6,378 nucleotides of DNA, from contig SBFT01000184.1 of the NCBI GenBank assembly GCA_006227805.1, forward strand, positions 1 through 6,378, given 5' to 3'. Both the position numbers and the translations under genes were made by a program. Positions 5,237 through 6,378 of the stretch are shown here, piece after piece. Every line of letters starts with the position of its first letter. Positions within the stretch are counted from its first letter, which is position 1. Under the pieces are notes generated by a model. The model searched no databases. It was not told the origin of the DNA and was given only the letters and a program-made list of their open reading frames with translations. The DNA is from Paracoccaceae bacterium. Lineage in GTDB: Bacteria > Pseudomonadota > Alphaproteobacteria > Rhodobacterales > Rhodobacteraceae.

Positions 5237-6376
5237 TCAGGCCGCCGCCAGCGACTTGCCGGGATCGAAGAACGGGCGCCCCGCCACCCGCGCCCGGACC
5301 GGGCCCGACGGCAGCACGACCTCGACCTCGGTGCCGATCCGCGCATGTTCCACCGACACCATCGCCAGCGCGATGTTGCGCCCGAGCCGCGGGGAATGGA
5401 TGGCCGAGGTGACCTTGCCGACGGTCTGGCCCGCATGGGTGATCGCCCAGAAGGTCGTGTTGGGCCCCTTGAGGGGGTCCGCCTCGATGATCAGCCCGAC
5501 CTGCCTGCGGCGGACACCCTCGTCGCGGATGCGGCGCAGGGCGGTCTTGCCGATGAAGTCGAAACCGCCGTCCAGGTTCACCAGGCGGTCGAGGCCCAAC
5601 TCGTAGGGGTTGGTGTCGATGTCGGCATCGGCGTGATAGGACAGCATCCCGCCCTCGATGCGCCGGATGGACGAGGTATGGCCCGGCTTCAGGCCGAATT
5701 GCAGCCCCGTGGCCATGATGCGCTCCCAAAGCGCGTCGCCCTGCGTGCCGTCGCGCAGGTAGAGTTCATAACCCAGTTCGCTCGACCAGCCGGTGCGCGA
5801 CACGACAAGGGGAATTCCGTCCAGGTCCATCTCGCGCAGCCAGTAGTATTTCAGGCTCAGGATGTCGTCTCCGAAAAGCGCCTGCATGATCTGCCCCGAC
5901 TTCGGGCCCTGAAGCTGCAGGGGCGACACGTCGGGTTCGCGGATCGTCACGTCGAGGCCCGAATGAACCGCGACCCCCTGCGCCCACAGAAGGATGTCGC
6001 TGTCGGCCAGCGAGATCCAGAAGTGGTCCTGGCCCAGGCGCAGCAGGATCGGATCGTTCAGGATGCCGCCCTCGGCATTGGTGATCAGGATGTATTTGCA
6101 CTGGCCCACGGCCATCTTCGACAGGTCGCGCGGGGTCAGCATCTGGACGAAGCGCGCCGCATCCGGGCCTGTGATCTCGACCTGGCGCTCGACCGCCACG
6201 TCGCAGAGGATCGCGTCGTTGACGAGGTTCCAGAAATTCTGGACCGGGTCGCCGAAGTCGCGCGGGATATACATGTGGTTGTAGACCGAGAACCCCCTGG
6301 CGCCCCACCGCACAGTGGCGTCGAAATAGGGGGATTTACGGATCTGGGTACCAAAGCCGAAGTCGTCTGCGTGCAT
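5237..6376 (-). CDS. DmdA/GcvT-family folate-dependent demethylase, substrate unknown
   Basis: A 379-residue soluble protein of the GcvT/DmdA family, whose members transfer a methyl or aminomethyl group to tetrahydrofolate. The folate-binding domain spans about 29-250 and the C-terminal barrel about 290-372. Its length is close to DMSP demethylase (about 365-370). The N-terminal half tracks DmdA closely: RKSPYF, GFSVYNHM, VAVERQVEITGPDA, LTPRDLSKM, GGILNDP, WISLADSDILLWA, and LQGPKSG. The family's folate-contacting acidic position is probably E204 in GYELYL. However, the segment equivalent to the DmdA signature GWSKQGG(Y/F)E reads GWSSELGYE (196-204), so it is probably not a true DMSP demethylase. 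Other folate-linked demethylases act on methoxyaromatics (LigM/DesA) or N-methyl compounds. The ATG lies two bases from the window edge, but the N-terminus is as long as DmdA's, so it is likely complete; an upstream start cannot be excluded. The start-side control region is outside the window. Confidence 0.85.
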   Translation of the reverse strand: MHADDFGFGTQIRKSPYFDATVRWGARGFSVYNHMYIPRDFGDPVQNFWNLVNDAILCDVAVERQVEITGPDAARFVQMLTPRDLSKMAVGQCKYILITNAEGGILNDPILLRLGQDHFWISLADSDILLWAQGVAVHSGLDVTIREPDVSPLQLQGPKSGQIMQALFGDDILSLKYYWLREMDLDGIPLVVSRTGWSSELGYELYLRDGTQGDALWERIMATGLQFGLKPGHTSSIRRIEGGMLSYHADADIDTNPYELGLDRLVNLDGGFDFIGKTALRRIRDEGVRRRQVGLIIEADPLKGPNTTFWAITHAGQTVGKVTSAIHSPRLGRNIALAMVSVEHARIGTEVEVVLPSGPVRARVAGRPFFDPGKSLAAA

Positions 6377-6378
6377 CG

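Noticed and set aside
3658..5436. A 592-codon minus-strand open frame
   Set aside because: It is antisense to DMT2 and overlaps parts of the dehydrogenase and demethylase in wrong frames. Its composition is biased to Arg, His, Gln and Gly, with no recognisable domain.
5237..6376. Naming the demethylase dmdA
   Set aside because: The overall match is good, but the GWSKQGG signature is replaced by GWSSELG, so a DMSP-specific symbol would overstate what the sequence supports.

Overview
The window reads as a piece of a GC-rich alphaproteobacterial chromosome, most likely Rhodobacterales (Roseobacter group). This is inferred from GC-dominated third codon positions in every gene, tightly packed catabolic-type genes, and a DmdA/GcvT-type folate-dependent demethylase homologue of a kind I associate with marine roseobacters. 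No tRNA, rRNA, CRISPR array, insertion sequence or phage-like gene was seen.

Layout, left to right. The last 34 codons of an unidentified plus-strand gene (1-105) are followed, behind a good ribosome binding site, by a 539-residue protein (141-1760) that resembles the M29 metallopeptidase / NicX-type dioxygenase superfamily but has an altered metal-ligand motif and a Cys/His-rich tail. A GC hairpin separates it from a 10-TM drug/metabolite (EamA) transporter, DMT1 (1893-2840). DMT1 converges on a minus-strand zinc-dependent, NAD-type MDR dehydrogenase (2864-3901). The two stop codons lie in the arms of one inverted repeat. The dehydrogenase diverges from a second EamA transporter, DMT2 (4141-5196), across a 239-bp control region that holds an 18-bp perfect palindrome. 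DMT2 in turn converges on a minus-strand DmdA-like demethylase (5237-6376), again with hairpins in a short gap.

How the genes may work together is inference. Two hydrolytic/oxidative enzymes, a tetrahydrofolate-dependent demethylase and two small-metabolite permeases would fit breakdown and trafficking of a methylated small molecule. However, the genes sit in at least four transcription units, so a shared pathway is not demonstrated. The most checkable novelties are the M29/NicX-like enzyme with H-L-H in place of the expected H-x-D and a metal-binding-looking tail, the demethylase that lacks the K-Q-G-G signature of true DMSP demethylases, and the palindrome whose half-site also occurs upstream of DMT1.
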